Of a stretch of 64,000 nucleotides of DNA, positions 46,199-56,416 are shown one piece after another. Position 1 is the first letter of the stretch; each line of letters starts with the position of its first letter. The notes under the pieces were generated by a model. It did not search any database and was not told the origin of the DNA. It worked only from the letters and a program-made list of their open reading frames with translations. A program made the translations under genes and the position numbers. The stretch comes from Adhaeribacter radiodurans (GTDB lineage: Bacteria > Bacteroidota > Bacteroidia > Cytophagales > Hymenobacteraceae). The stretch is from assembly GCF_014075995.1 (NCBI RefSeq), contig NZ_CP055153.1:4898001-4962000 (forward strand), written 5' to 3'.

Positions 46199-47116
46199 AT
46201 GGCATACCTCACTCCTTACTTCAAATACTTATTTTTTCTGGCTTGTTTGTTAGGCGTAGTAAATTTATGCAGCCAGCAGGTAAACCCCAATCAGCTAGCT
46301 AATTTGGGGCATCGGCCTTTTCCATTACCTAAAAGCTTAACGTTTGCCGGCGAACCCGTACCCTTAGAAATACCCGACGTAGCCGAACGTTTGGACCGGG
46401 AACTACAATCAAATGCGTACTTCCATTCAAATGTTTTACTCGCTTTAAAACGCATGCAGCGCTCCTTACCCGAAATGGAACGATTGCTGGAAGCAAACGG
46501 CTTACCCGCCGATTTTAAGTACGTAGCTCTGGCCGAAAGTTTACTCGGTAATGTTATTTCACCGAAAGGCGCTGTAGGGGTCTGGCAGTTTATGCCGCCT
46601 ACGGCCCGGGAATTAAAGCTAACCATTAACAACGAAGTAGATGAGCGGTATCATTTCGAGAAATCGACCATTGCGGCCAGTAGTTACTTTAAAAAAGCAA
46701 AGCAACGCTTCGGTTCCTGGACTAACGCTGCCGCCTCGTATAACCGGGGAATGGGAGGTTTACAAGCGGCTCTTAAAACTCAAAAAGTTACTTCTTACTA
46801 CGATTTGTACCTGAACGAAGAAACCTCGCGGTATGTATTCCGGATTTTAGCCTTAAAAGAAATAATGGAAAACCCTAAGCGCTATGGTTTTGACCTGATG
46901 CAAGCAGATGCTTATCCTCCGGTACCTATTCGTTCTATAACCATAAACTCTACCATAGAAGATTTACCACAGTTTGCCTTGGAACAAGGTATTAATTATA
47001 AAACCTTACGATTACATAATCCGTGGTTGAAAGGGTACAAATTAACGGTAGCCGATACTACAGCCATTTACTCTCTGCAACTTCCGCAGGCCCCGGTAAA
47101 CTCCGCGCGTGATTAA
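46199..47116 (+). CDS. Lytic transglycosylase (SLT/MltD-like)
   Basis: The enzyme cleaves the MurNAc-GlcNAc bond of peptidoglycan, leaving anhydro ends. The 305-residue protein has an N-terminal hydrophobic segment (residues 8-25, signal or anchor). The SLT domain (about 100-225) carries the catalytic Glu113 in ALAESLLG, then GAVGVWQFMPPTA and AAASYNRGMGGL, all signature parts. The C-terminal 80 residues are probably a single degenerate LysM-like region (LAEQGINYKTLRLHNPWLKG resembles it). It is periplasmic. No partner genes are close, and the next 465 bases are noncoding. Confidence 0.93.
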   Translation: MAYLTPYFKYLFFLACLLGVVNLCSQQVNPNQLANLGHRPFPLPKSLTFAGEPVPLEIPDVAERLDRELQSNAYFHSNVLLALKRMQRSLPEMERLLEANGLPADFKYVALAESLLGNVISPKGAVGVWQFMPPTARELKLTINNEVDERYHFEKSTIAASSYFKKAKQRFGSWTNAAASYNRGMGGLQAALKTQKVTSYYDLYLNEETSRYVFRILALKEIMENPKRYGFDLMQADAYPPVPIRSITINSTIEDLPQFALEQGINYKTLRLHNPWLKGYKLTVADTTAIYSLQLPQAPVNSARD

Positions 47117-47553
47117 GATAGCTACTTGGAAGCCAGCATTTTTAAATTTTAAGTTTATTTGATAAGCAGATATTGCTGTTTGCGAAGACACAAACCATGG
47201 CGCTGAATGCCACTAGGCGGGAAAATCAGTGGTTCTGTTCATGGGCAGCGACAACATTGTCCACTTTAGTGAAAGTCTTATTCTATTCTAAAGCTGTAAT
47301 TCTGATGCCGCAGTTTGTGTCTTCACAAACGGCTTTTAGCAGGTTTTCGCCATGCTAGTCAGCTAGTTCCTGCCGCACATAAACAAGCCTCAATCCCGGC
47401 TAATTTCCAACATTAAAAAATAAAAATTTAAGAAAATGAGGATAGCCGCCTCTACTTTACGCCTACAGAACAACGCATTTAAATTAAACTAAAAGGGCTG
47501 AAAATTAGTTAAGATAAGATTAACCTTAACCTGCTAATACGCTTGTTTTTGCG
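47117..47553. other. Intergenic region with palindromic repeat pair
   Basis: About 440 bases before the uvrA promoter. Its main content is the pair of palindromes at 47178-47330. A 61-codon frame from 47173 spans them, but its sequence is explained by the repeat. Confidence 0.5.
47178..47330. repeat. Paired palindromes forming an inverted repeat (REP-like)
   Basis: 47313-47330 reads GTTTGTG TCTT CACAAAC, a seven-base palindrome with a four-base loop. 47178-47195 is its reverse complement with one mismatch. The two are 117 bases apart, so the segment has both local and long-range pairing, like REP/BIME or a small miniature element. Confidence 0.6.
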
Positions 47554-47561
47554 TATCTTTG
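47554..47561 (+). promoter_or_regulatory. -7 promoter element for uvrA
   Basis: TATCTTTG is an exact TAnnTTTG match 20 bases before ATG 47582, predicting a leader of about 15 bases. No -33 TTTG at 19 bases. Confidence 0.5.
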
Positions 47562-47581
47562 CGGATTAATTAAGCCCTGCA

Positions 47582-50479
47582 ATGGCCTCAAAAAAAGAAG
47601 CAAATTCCCTTATAGATAATGGTACCGCTACGGCGGAAACTACCGAAACTACCACTACTACCGAAGCACCTTTAATTGAAGTTTATGGTGCTCGGGAGCA
47701 TAATTTAAAAAATATAAGCCTGCAGATTCCGCGCAATAAGCTGGTGGTGTTTACCGGCATTAGCGGCAGCGGCAAATCGTCGTTGGCCTTTGATACTATT
47801 TACGCCGAAGGACAACGCCGCTACATGGAAACCTTCTCGGCTTATGCCCGCTCTTTTTTGGGTGGCCTGGAACGGCCCAACGTAGATAAAATTGAGGGTT
47901 TGAGCCCGGTTATTTCCATTGAGCAAAAAACAACCAGCCGCAACCCACGCTCTACAGTTGGCACCATTACCGAAATTTACGATTTTCTGCGTCTGCTCTA
48001 TGCCCGCACCGCCGAAGCTTTTAGCTACGTAACCGGCGAGCGCATGATCCGGCAGTCGGATGACCAGATTGTGAATCACATTCTCGACAACTTTGATAAA
48101 AAGAAATTGATTATTCTGGCTCCGGTAGTAAAAGGCCGTAAAGGTCATTACCGGGAATTGTTTGAGCAAATTCGAAAAATGGGTTTTGTGCGCGTACGCG
48201 TAGACGGCGACTTAATGGAGTTGGTGCCCAAAATGCAGGTAGACCGTTACAAAATTCACGATATTGAAATTGTTATTGATAAAATAATTGTAAATACCGA
48301 GGACCGTTACCGGATTTCCAGTTCGGTACAAAACGCCTTAACGCATGGCAAAGGCACCGTAACAATTCTGGAGCCGGATACCAACCAAACATACTTCTTT
48401 TCGCGGCATTTAATGGACCCGGCTACCGGCATTGCCTACGACGATCCGGCCCCCAATACCTTTTCGTTTAACTCCCCTTACGGTGCCTGCCCCACCTGTA
48501 ATGGTTTAGGCGAAATTCAGGAAATTACCGAAGAATCCATTATTCCGGATAAAGGGTTAAGTATTAGTCGCGGTGGGATAGCTCCCCTCGGCGAATTCCG
48601 TGATATCTGGGTATTTAACCAAATTCAAACCATCCTGAAGCAAAACAAGCTGAGTATTTCCACGCCCATTCAGGACATCCCAGCTTCGGTATTGAACCAA
48701 TTACTCCATGGTATTGATGAAGATATAATCGTAAAAGCCAAAGGTCAGAACTTTATCACGCAGTTCGAGGGTATTATTAATTTTCTGCGCAAGCAAATGG
48801 ATTCTGATTCAGATGCTATTCGTACCTGGATTAATGAATATACCCAAACCAGCGTGTGCCCTGAATGCCAAGGCTACCGACTCAAAAAAGAATCTTTACA
48901 TTTTAAAATTGATGGTCTGCATATTGGCGAATTGGCGCAGTTCAATATTGGTAAATTAGCTGATTGGTTTCAAAACCTGGAAGACCGTTTAAGCGACCGT
49001 CAAAATTTAATTGCCCGCGAATTACTCAAAGAAATCCGGAAACGCATTAAGTTTTTACTCGATGTAGGTTTGGAATATTTGAACTTACACCGCTCAGTTC
49101 GTACTTTATCGGGCGGCGAGTCGCAGCGCATCCGGCTGGCCACTCAAATTGGAACGCAGTTAGTGGGGGTGTTGTACATTATGGATGAACCCAGCATTGG
49201 CTTACATCAGCGCGATAACGAAAAACTGATTAATGCCCTCAAAAACCTCCGCGATATTGGTAACTCGGTAATTGTAGTAGAACACGATAAAGACATGATT
49301 CTGCACGCTGATCACGTTTTAGATATTGGTCCGGGTGCGGGAATTCACGGGGGCCATATTGTAGCCGAAGGATCACCTACTGAAATATTTAATTCCGGCA
49401 GCCTGACTTCGCAGTATTTAAGCGGCCAGAAACACATTGAGGTACACACTGAAAAACGGCCCGGCAACGGTAAATTTTTAGAATTGAAAGGATCGACCGG
49501 GCACAACCTGAAAAATCTCTCGGTAAAATTTCCGTTGGGTAAATTAATTGCAGTTACGGGTGTTTCGGGTAGCGGTAAATCTACGCTTATCCACGATACT
49601 TTATACCCTATTCTGAACAAGTACTTTTTTAACGCGAAACGCGACCCCTTGCCTTACAAGGCCATAGAAGGATTAGAGCACATTGATAAAGTAATTGAAG
49701 TAGATCAGTCGCCCATTGGTCGTACCCCACGTTCCAACCCAGCTACTTACACCGGAATTTTTACGGATATCCGGGCTTTATTTGCCCAATTACCCGAAGC
49801 CAAAATCCGGGGCTATTCGGCGGGTCGTTTTTCATTTAATGTAAAAGGCGGTCGCTGCGAAACTTGCGAAGGAGCCGGTATGCGCACCATCGAAATGAAT
49901 TTTTTACCAGATGTGTATGTACCCTGCGAAACCTGCAAAGGCAAGCGTTACAACCGCGAAACGTTAGAAGTACGCTTTAAAGGAAAATCGATTACCGATG
50001 TATTGGACATGACGGTAGAAAAAGCAGTGGAGTATTTTGATAACCAACCCCGCATTTTGCGGAAGATTAAAATATTACATGAAGTAGGATTGGGCTATAT
50101 TACTTTAGGTCAGCAAGCCACTACCCTATCGGGCGGCGAAGCGCAACGGGTAAAACTAGCAACTGAATTAGCTAAAAAAGACACCGGTAAAACATTTTAC
50201 ATTCTGGATGAACCCACCACCGGATTGCATTTCGAAGATATTAAGCATTTATCGGATGTAATCCACCGGCTCGTAGACAAAGGCAATACTGTATTGCTCA
50301 TTGAGCACAATTTAGATATGATTAAAGTGGCCGATTACATTATTGACATTGGCCCGGAAGGCGGAGAACGGGGCGGTACTATTGTAGCACAAGGCACACC
50401 CGAAGAAGTAGCAGCCAGCGATAAGGGCTATACTGCGCGTTTTCTGCGTGAGGAACTGCGCACCAGCCAATACATTTAA
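47582..50479 (+). CDS. uvrA: Excinuclease ABC subunit A
   Basis: UvrA scans DNA for bulky lesions and loads UvrB in nucleotide excision repair. The 965 residues include two ABC modules. The first Walker A is GISGSGKSS (59-67), the second GVSGSGKST; signatures are [12 protein letters not shown] and [12 protein letters not shown]. Both zinc modules show the CxxC pairs (CPTC with CPEC; CETC with CETC). The N-terminus has about 30 extra Thr/Glu-rich residues before the conserved [14 protein letters not shown], probably a disordered tail. Monocistronic, followed by a good terminator. uvrB and uvrC are not here. Confidence 0.97.
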   Translation: MASKKEANSLIDNGTATAETTETTTTTEAPLIEVYGAREHNLKNISLQIPRNKLVVFTGISGSGKSSLAFDTIYAEGQRRYMETFSAYARSFLGGLERPNVDKIEGLSPVISIEQKTTSRNPRSTVGTITEIYDFLRLLYARTAEAFSYVTGERMIRQSDDQIVNHILDNFDKKKLIILAPVVKGRKGHYRELFEQIRKMGFVRVRVDGDLMELVPKMQVDRYKIHDIEIVIDKIIVNTEDRYRISSSVQNALTHGKGTVTILEPDTNQTYFFSRHLMDPATGIAYDDPAPNTFSFNSPYGACPTCNGLGEIQEITEESIIPDKGLSISRGGIAPLGEFRDIWVFNQIQTILKQNKLSISTPIQDIPASVLNQLLHGIDEDIIVKAKGQNFITQFEGIINFLRKQMDSDSDAIRTWINEYTQTSVCPECQGYRLKKESLHFKIDGLHIGELAQFNIGKLADWFQNLEDRLSDRQNLIARELLKEIRKRIKFLLDVGLEYLNLHRSVRTLSGGESQRIRLATQIGTQLVGVLYIMDEPSIGLHQRDNEKLINALKNLRDIGNSVIVVEHDKDMILHADHVLDIGPGAGIHGGHIVAEGSPTEIFNSGSLTSQYLSGQKHIEVHTEKRPGNGKFLELKGSTGHNLKNLSVKFPLGKLIAVTGVSGSGKSTLIHDTLYPILNKYFFNAKRDPLPYKAIEGLEHIDKVIEVDQSPIGRTPRSNPATYTGIFTDIRALFAQLPEAKIRGYSAGRFSFNVKGGRCETCEGAGMRTIEMNFLPDVYVPCETCKGKRYNRETLEVRFKGKSITDVLDMTVEKAVEYFDNQPRILRKIKILHEVGLGYITLGQQATTLSGGEAQRVKLATELAKKDTGKTFYILDEPTTGLHFEDIKHLSDVIHRLVDKGNTVLLIEHNLDMIKVADYIIDIGPEGGERGGTIVAQGTPEEVAASDKGYTARFLREELRTSQYI

Positions 50480-50550
50480 TATGACGGAGTTAAGTCCTAT
50501 AAAGGCATGGGAATACAGTACCTTTTCATATCACCGTAAGTCAATCTTTC

Positions 50551-50582
50551 AAATCCTTCCCCCAACCGGGAAGGATTTTTTT
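50551..50582 (+). terminator. Terminator of uvrA
   Basis: Eleven-base perfect arms (AAATCCTTCCC and its complement), six-base loop, followed by a run of Ts. Confidence 0.9.
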
Positions 50583-50893
50583 ATGGCGCTTAAGTTCCTC
50601 ATTGTAAACACTATTATTAATTTTGTCTTATTACTTTAAATTTCCCGCAATTAAAACAGATTTTTCCGGGCTAAAACTCCTATTATATTTTATTGTAAAT
50701 CAATAACTTATTCACTATCTTATACTGAATAAGTAAAATGTGATACCTATTCTGGTTATTGCAGGATAAAAAATAAAAATTAAATCCAAAAAAAGTTTTC
50801 TCCGTAACAGTTAAGAATTTACTTTGCAGTATAACTTTCAAGTAAAAATAATTACACTTCCGTCAGACTATATTGTTGAGGAGAAACGCTGAG
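50583..50893. other. AT-rich intergenic region
   Basis: Spacer between uvrA and a small unknown gene. A TTACTTTG near 50818 differs from the -7 consensus by one base and could serve that gene. Nothing else is recognisable. Confidence 0.4.
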
Positions 50894-51190
50894 ATGAAGG
50901 ACACGACCCAGTTAAATTTAATCACCACAGATAGCGGAGAGCTTTATGTGGTTGATCATTTGGATCAGGTAGCATTAGGTATTTTAGCCAACGATGATGC
51001 TACTTCCAATCCGGCTTTTATACCTACTACTTACTCGGTTTATAGAACCGTAATGGAAAACGAGTATTTACTGGAAATTACAAAATATAATAGCGACGAA
51101 GATACTTTAAACACCACTTATAAACTTATTCCGGAAGAAGAGGTGACGCCTTACCTGGATAACGGTAATCATAACGTACTATTTTACTAA
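50894..51190 (+). CDS. Small hypothetical protein
   Basis: A 98-residue protein starting MKDTTQLNLITTDSGELYVV; a frame seven codons longer exists. No signal peptide, membrane segment or cysteine. It is acidic, with probable beta strands (GELYVVDHLDQVALGIL, then YKLIPEEEVTPYL). I do not recognise a family. Support comes from a protein-like composition and a strong bidirectional terminator downstream that serves it and the convergent DUF4142 gene. Confidence 0.65.
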   Translation: MKDTTQLNLITTDSGELYVVDHLDQVALGILANDDATSNPAFIPTTYSVYRTVMENEYLLEITKYNSDEDTLNTTYKLIPEEEVTPYLDNGNHNVLFY

Positions 51191-51301
51191 AAGAGCCATA
51201 AACGTACTATTAATTAAACCTTGGTAAGCTTCTAGATTAGGTAAAGGAGTTCTATTTTTTTAAGAAGTTACCAATGTTTCTTCTAAGTAGTTACTCTAAA
51301 T

Positions 51302-51356
51302 TTAGTAAATAAAAAGGCCGAAGCTACTTTCAAGCTTCGGCCTTTTTATTTACTAA
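51302..51356. terminator. Bidirectional hairpin terminator, 24-bp perfect stem
   Basis: Arms 51302-51325 and 51333-51356 pair fully (core GGCCGAAGCT) around ACTTTCA, with A5 and T5 runs flanking the core. It separates two convergent genes. Confidence 0.93.
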
Positions 51357-51372
51357 TTCACGTTTACTTCGT

Positions 51373-51993
51373 TTACTTAGACACTTTAGCGTTTGCTTTT
51401 TGCGCCATTTCTAAGTGCATTTTTAAAACAGGAAGCGTTTTAGAAGCAAATCCTTTAACATCGGCATCTTCGTTTTTCGAAGCTTCCTCAAATTCAGAAA
51501 TATCTTTCTGATGATCTTCAACCATCATGGTCATGTAATGCTTATCAAAATCCGCTCCCGACATTTTCGACATGGCATCCACATGCTTTTGGTGTTCCGC
51601 AATCAATTCTACAGGCAGAGTTACATTTTTAGAAGCCGCCAGCGTTTTTAGTTCTGCATTTGCTTTACTATGGTCTTCTACCATTTTCTGACCGAATGCT
51701 TTTACATCGGCGTTACTGGCTTTTTCCTGGGCCAGTTTACCTAACGTTACTTCCATCATACCACCGCTAGCCGCTTTCAGCATAAAATCATTAGCTGACT
51801 GGTTGGTTGGCGTAGCATTCATATTAGAGCTGGCCGTAGTATCCGAAGAAGTCATGCTACCGGAATCAGCACTGGAAGAAGCATCTGTTGAGGTTGCATC
51901 AGTTGCGTTTTCGGAGTTGCTTTTGTTGGAGTTACAGCCAAAGCCTGTTATTAAAGCAAAGGCAAGCAGGCTGCCAATAGTTAATTTTCTCAT
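51373..51993 (-). CDS. DUF4142 lipoprotein
   Basis: The 206-residue protein has a lipoprotein signal with Cys20 (TGFGCNS), then about 50 residues rich in Ser, Thr, Asn and Asp, a likely flexible tether. The rest is a DUF4142 helical bundle: NDFMLKAASGGMMEVTLGKLA, then KAFGQKMVEDHSKANAEL, and MTMMVEDHQKDISEFE. The bundle resembles ferritin-like four-helix folds; repeated His and Met residues hint at metal contact, but function is unproven. Such lipoproteins often appear in stress or envelope regulons. Monocistronic. Confidence 0.92.
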   Translation of the reverse strand: MRKLTIGSLLAFALITGFGCNSNKSNSENATDATSTDASSSADSGSMTSSDTTASSNMNATPTNQSANDFMLKAASGGMMEVTLGKLAQEKASNADVKAFGQKMVEDHSKANAELKTLAASKNVTLPVELIAEHQKHVDAMSKMSGADFDKHYMTMMVEDHQKDISEFEEASKNEDADVKGFASKTLPVLKMHLEMAQKANAKVSK

Positions 51994-52067
51994 AGTTTTA
52001 TTCGGTTATACAATTTTTTAACTCTATACGCAGCAATTTTTATTACGTTTTAGGAGCTTTACAATAA

Positions 52068-52847
52068 CTAACTCCCCGTAAAGTTAGCTGTTCTTTTTTC
52101 CAGGAAGGCAGTTACACCTTCCCGGAAATCAGCAGATTGTCCGGCAATTTCCTGGCAATGCGCTTCGTAATCGAGCATTTCGTTTAGCGTTGCGCTACCC
52201 GACTTTTGTATCATTTTTTTAATTAAACCAATGGCTTTAGTAGGAGCAGCGGCATACCGTTCGGCTAATTGTTGAACAGTTTTATCCAGCGCTTCGGCGG
52301 TTACTACCTGGTTGACCAAGCCTAATTCTAAAGCATCGTGCGCCGTAATTTTGGTACCAAGGGTACATAATTCAAAAGCCTTTAAGCTTCCTACTAAACG
52401 CGGCAGAAAAAACGAAGAACCTGAATCGGGCACTAATCCAATATTTATAAATAACTGACTTAAACTTGCCGCTTCAGAAGCAATTATCATATCGCAGGCT
52501 AAAATCAAGGAACAACCAGCCCCGGCCGCTACTCCATTTAATTTGCCAATAATTGGTTTTGGTAATTCCCGCATAGCCCTAATTACAGGATTATACCGTT
52601 TATGCAAAGAATCTGCTAAAGACTGGTTCTCCAATTGGGAAGCTTCTTTTAAGTCCTGGCCCGAGCAAAAAGCTTTACCATAACCTGTAAAAACCAGCAC
52701 CCGGATTTCGGGGCTTCGGGTAATCTGTTTTAAAGCATCTTGTAACTCATAAGTAAGCTTTTCATTAACGGCATTATAAACCTCAGGCCGGTTTAAAGTA
52801 ATAGTGGCAATACCATTGACTAGTTGAAGCAGCAGTGTTTCGTACAT
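52068..52847 (-). CDS. Enoyl-CoA hydratase/isomerase family protein (PaaG-like)
   Basis: This 259-residue crotonase-fold enzyme has the oxyanion-hole motifs FCSGQDLKEAS and NGVAAGAGCSL. The segment IGLVPDSGSSFFLPRLVG, with Asp in place of the usual Glu, resembles PaaG, the ring-epoxide isomerase of phenylacetate degradation. No other paa genes are here, so a general acyl-CoA hydratase or isomerase role is also possible. It is cytosolic, stands alone, and lies 75 bases from the DUF4142 gene on the same strand; cotranscription is possible. Confidence 0.88.
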   Translation of the reverse strand: MYETLLLQLVNGIATITLNRPEVYNAVNEKLTYELQDALKQITRSPEIRVLVFTGYGKAFCSGQDLKEASQLENQSLADSLHKRYNPVIRAMRELPKPIIGKLNGVAAGAGCSLILACDMIIASEAASLSQLFINIGLVPDSGSSFFLPRLVGSLKAFELCTLGTKITAHDALELGLVNQVVTAEALDKTVQQLAERYAAAPTKAIGLIKKMIQKSGSATLNEMLDYEAHCQEIAGQSADFREGVTAFLEKRTANFTGS

Positions 52848-53138
52848 AAGAAATTCCAGGAAAGTTATCAGTGCAAGGATTTAAATCTACTTATTTCAGA
52901 TTTAATTAACATTGGTTTTCAGATATTTCTATAATCTTATAAGCAAGTTTTTATAAAAAATAAATAGAACGGATTAAAACCAAACCTGTCCTACACTTTC
53001 AGTTAGGTACGAGAATTTCTGTTTACTAATAATGTACTTGGCGTGTTTAAATAAAAGCTGAACAGTTGTAAAATACCTTTAAACCTAATCAACCCACTTT
53101 TATAAAATCACTTACTTCTTAATCCTGCAAAATTGCTT
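52848..53138. other. Intergenic region between divergent genes
   Basis: AT-rich spacer. It contains a one-mismatch -7 motif (TAACTTTC) close to the crotonase start. No hairpin or coding frame is evident. Confidence 0.4.
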
Positions 53139-53146
53139 TAGATTTG
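53139..53146 (+). promoter_or_regulatory. -7 promoter element for the multi-pass membrane protein
   Basis: TAGATTTG matches TAnnTTTG exactly. Its last three bases are the TTG that a gene finder would use as a start at 53144, which argues for ATG 53174 instead. Confidence 0.5.
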
Positions 53147-53173
53147 CCCGAACTTAAGGAAGCAGTTTGCGGC

Positions 53174-54583
53174 ATGTTTTATTCATTACTAGCTAATAAA
53201 TTAAATCGATTAGTAAGCGTAAATGGTGCTTTACTCGTACTCGGTTTAGCGTTGCTGCCTTTTTTGCTTTTAGCCGCTTTTTGTCACCCATCGGCCGATG
53301 ATTTCTGGCTAACTAACCTGGTTATAGCGAAAGGACCCTGGCAAGCTCAATTAGCCATTCGGCAAAACTGGAGTGGCCGGTATACGGCTATGTTTTTGGG
53401 CAGCTTTAATCCTCTGGTTTATCGCTCCATTGCTTTATACAAAGTATTACCCGTTATTTTCCTAATACTTTTAACTGCCGGTTTGTACAATTTTGTTAAG
53501 GTTCTGAGCCATTCTGGGTTCTCCCGAAAAATTACGTTAGCCTTCGCGTTACTAATATTGATAATGTATCTTCACCAGATGCCTACAGTAGCTCAAACAA
53601 TTTACTGGATGTCCGGAGCTATTACGTATCAATCGGCCAATATCCTGTTATTGTATTTACTTATTCTTCTGATTCGTTATTACCAGCCGTTTCCGGGTAA
53701 TCATACTCTATTACGCAAGTTGCTGATTACTTTATTAGTAGTGGCTGTTATTGGTTGTAACGAAACCAGTATGGCAATGCTCGTTTTTCTGTTAGTTTGC
53801 TTTTTTTTACTTTTTACTTACCAGCACCGTACAATTAATTATTTTTTGCTTTGGTTGCTAGTAGTAGCGACTGCCGCTTGCAGCTTGGTTATTTTTGCCC
53901 CGGGTAATAGCGTGCGGGAGCATGAATATTCTTTACGACACGATTTCTGGTATGCGGCCGGACATGCCTTGGTAATTCCCCTGAATAATGCGCTTAACTG
54001 GCTCCTAAACTCCCCGCTACTTTTAATAAGTGTTTTACTTTTTCCGTTTGCTGGCAAATGGTTGCCCAAAGCTCAGCTTTTTCCAAGGGTTCATCCGTTG
54101 CTGGCAACGCTTATTTTGTACGGGTGTTTAGCTAGTGGCTATTTTGTGGCTTATTGGAGCAAACATATGCCTGCTCCGCCCCGGGTACAAGACACCATTT
54201 TTTTCGTTTTTTTAATTGGCTGGATGCTAAATCTGGTAATTTGGTCGCAGTACTTGCGCCAAAGGTATGAACTACCTCGCTTACCGAATTATATTACCAG
54301 TATGCTACTTACCTGGGGAATGCTTTTTCTTTTTTTTAGTAAACAGTCTAATATTCAGGTAGCTTATTCAGATTTACTTTCGGGTAAGGCGGTACGCTAT
54401 AACCAGGAGATGCAAACCCGGTATGTAACTTTAATAACCAGTAATTGTCAAGTGTGCCCAATTAAAACGGTTAAAAACCGGCTACAAACTATATTTTTTG
54501 AAGAAGTACCTGCCGATACGTCTTGGGAGAACACCTATTACGCTCAATACTTTGGCAAGAAATTACTTTTAATTGCGGAGTAG
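53174..54583 (+). CDS. Multi-pass membrane protein, glucosyltransferase-like (DUF6056-like)
   Basis: This 469-residue inner-membrane protein has about eleven hydrophobic segments. The first periplasmic loop holds HPSADDFWLTN, resembling the DD motif placed after the first membrane helix in GT-C and DUF6056-type proteins; then NWSGRYTAMFLGS. This suggests a lipid-linked sugar transferase of the envelope, though the donor and acceptor are unknown and the family call is from memory. ATG 53174 is preferred to TTG 53144, which lies in the promoter. It stands alone, ending in a 25-bp hairpin shared with asnS. Confidence 0.75.
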   Translation: MFYSLLANKLNRLVSVNGALLVLGLALLPFLLLAAFCHPSADDFWLTNLVIAKGPWQAQLAIRQNWSGRYTAMFLGSFNPLVYRSIALYKVLPVIFLILLTAGLYNFVKVLSHSGFSRKITLAFALLILIMYLHQMPTVAQTIYWMSGAITYQSANILLLYLLILLIRYYQPFPGNHTLLRKLLITLLVVAVIGCNETSMAMLVFLLVCFFLLFTYQHRTINYFLLWLLVVATAACSLVIFAPGNSVREHEYSLRHDFWYAAGHALVIPLNNALNWLLNSPLLLISVLLFPFAGKWLPKAQLFPRVHPLLATLILYGCLASGYFVAYWSKHMPAPPRVQDTIFFVFLIGWMLNLVIWSQYLRQRYELPRLPNYITSMLLTWGMLFLFFSKQSNIQVAYSDLLSGKAVRYNQEMQTRYVTLITSNCQVCPIKTVKNRLQTIFFEEVPADTSWENTYYAQYFGKKLLLIAE

Positions 54584-54658
54584 CTTGAGCCAGAAAGTAT
54601 TTACTAAATGAATAAACTCTTTCCTCTATAATGAATGAAGTTGTTACATTTTCGAAAC

Positions 54659-54712
54659 CCTTATAAACGAACAAGCCCATTGACAAATCAATGGGCTTGT
54701 TCGTTTATAAGG
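54659..54712. terminator. Bidirectional hairpin terminator, 25-bp perfect stem
   Basis: Arms 54659-54683 and 54688-54712 pair fully around CAAA. The stem core AACAAGCCCATTGA is flanked by AT-rich ends. It separates the convergent membrane-protein and asnS genes. Confidence 0.9.
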
Positions 54713-54752
54713 AAAATTCTACTATCTAGCATCTAAATACTAGAATCTAGCA

Positions 54753-56141
54753 TTAAAATTCAGCACTTTTCGGGAAACGGGGGAATGGAATTACATCGCG
54801 AATGTTGCCCATGCCGGTAATAAACAAAATCAAACGCTCAAAGCCTAAGCCAAAACCAGCGTGCGGAGCCGTACCAAATTTGCGCAATTCCAGGTACCAC
54901 CACAGTTCTTCTTCGTGAATACCCATTTCTTTAATCCGGGCGGATAGCTTTTCGTAATTTTCTTCGCGTTGGGAGCCACCAATAATTTCGCCGATTCCCG
55001 GAAACAACACATCCATAGCACGTACGGTTTTGCCATCTTCGTTTTGCTTCATGTAAAACGCTTTAATGTGTTTCGGATAGTTGGTAAGAATTACCGGTTT
55101 TTTAAAATGCTTCTCCACTAAATAACGCTCGTGCTCGCTTTGCAAATCGGTGCCCCACTCCACCGGAAATTCAAATTTTTGTTTTGCTGTTTTTAAAATT
55201 TCAACGGCCTGGGTATACTCTAAACGTTCAAAACTGTTGGTAACCACAAAGTTAAGGCGGTTTAACAGCTCCTTGTCGTACATATCATTCAAAAACTGCA
55301 AGTCGTCTTTGCAGTTGTTTAAAGCGTACATTACCAGGTATTTCAGAAATTCCTCGGCCAGATCCATGTTGTCCGTCAGGTCGGAGAAAGCCATTTCGGG
55401 TTCTATCATCCAGAACTCAGCTAAGTGACGGGTAGTGTTGGAGTTTTCGGCCCGGAAGGTCGGTCCAAAAGTGTAAATTTCGCCCAAAGCCATGGCGGCC
55501 ACTTCGCCTTCTAACTGGCCTGATACGGTCAGGTTGGTAGATTTACCGAAAAAATCCTGGGTAAAATCTATCTCGCCCGTTTCGGTTTTAGGAGGATTAG
55601 CCACATCCAGCGTTGTTACCCGAAACATTTGCCCTGCTCCTTCGGCATCAGAGCCGGTAATAATGGGCGTTTGCACGTAAAAAAAGCCTTTGTCGTTAAA
55701 GAATTTATGTACCGCATAAGACATGGCGTGCCGAATACGAAATACAGCCCCAAAAGTGTTGGTACGGGGGCGCAAATGAGCAATCTCGCGCAGAAATTCC
55801 AGTGAATGGCCTTTTTTCTGCAGCGGATACGTTTCTACATCGGCTAAACCTAAAACTTCAATGTTTTTAGCTTGTATTTCTACAGATTGTCCTTTGCCCT
55901 GCGATTCTACAAGCGTGCCCGTTACGGCAATGCAAGCTCCGGTGGTAATATCTTTTAAGCTTTCTTCGTTAAACTGCTGCACATCGGCCACTACCTGAAT
56001 GGTATTTATGGTGGAGCCATCGTTTACAGCAATAAAGTTTACAAATTTATTACCGCGCTTGGTGCGCACCCATCCTTTTAATAAAACATCTTGCCCTAGG
56101 GCTGTGCCTTGTAGTAGTTCAGCAACTTTAGTTCGTTTCAT
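54753..56141 (-). CDS. asnS: Asparaginyl-tRNA synthetase
   Basis: AsnRS charges tRNA(Asn) directly. The 462-residue class II enzyme has an N-terminal OB-fold ([23 protein letters not shown]), motif 2 around [25 protein letters not shown], and motif 3 [15 protein letters not shown] close to the end; the Glu and Arg residues of the class are in place. The sequence [14 protein letters not shown] is AsnRS-type rather than AspRS-type. It is cytosolic and monocistronic, with AT-rich direct repeats just upstream of its start. Confidence 0.97.
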   Translation of the reverse strand: MKRTKVAELLQGTALGQDVLLKGWVRTKRGNKFVNFIAVNDGSTINTIQVVADVQQFNEESLKDITTGACIAVTGTLVESQGKGQSVEIQAKNIEVLGLADVETYPLQKKGHSLEFLREIAHLRPRTNTFGAVFRIRHAMSYAVHKFFNDKGFFYVQTPIITGSDAEGAGQMFRVTTLDVANPPKTETGEIDFTQDFFGKSTNLTVSGQLEGEVAAMALGEIYTFGPTFRAENSNTTRHLAEFWMIEPEMAFSDLTDNMDLAEEFLKYLVMYALNNCKDDLQFLNDMYDKELLNRLNFVVTNSFERLEYTQAVEILKTAKQKFEFPVEWGTDLQSEHERYLVEKHFKKPVILTNYPKHIKAFYMKQNEDGKTVRAMDVLFPGIGEIIGGSQREENYEKLSARIKEMGIHEEELWWYLELRKFGTAPHAGFGLGFERLILFITGMGNIRDVIPFPRFPKSAEF

Positions 56142-56147
56142 AGGTTT

Positions 56148-56301
56148 AATTAGAAATTAAAAATTAGAAATTAGAAATTAGCAGAAATAGAAATGGCAGA
56201 TTCTAATTTAATACTATTAAACAAGTTAAATCTTTAAGCCTAAAGGGTTAAGAATTGCAATCCTAACCCAATTTCTAATGTCTAATTTTTAATTTCTAAT
56301 T
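56148..56301. repeat. 32-base inverted repeat upstream of rpoN and asnS
   Basis: The left arm (56148-56179) and right arm (56270-56301), both built from AATTAGAAATT-type units, are complementary at 31 of 32 positions, with 90 bases between them. A 21-base part of the right arm recurs directly at 58055-58075 behind rpoN. Confidence 0.75.
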
Positions 56302-56372
56302 AGCAGCGCTGTGGCGCAGGCGCAAAGTAACGATATTTTAACCTTTTTTTTAGAAGACCAGTAAAAATATCA

Positions 56373-56380
56373 TATTTTTG
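56373..56380 (+). promoter_or_regulatory. -7 promoter element for rpoN
   Basis: TATTTTTG is an exact TAnnTTTG match 37 bases before the rpoN ATG, predicting a leader of about 30 bases. Confidence 0.45.
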
Positions 56381-56416
56381 AAAAGCCAATTATTCCGCCG
56401 GTAAGATGGACCGAAT

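Noticed and set aside
47173-47358. 61-codon open frame in the mltD-uvrA spacer
   Set aside because: It spans a pair of palindromic repeats that explain its sequence; there is no promoter or conserved protein feature.
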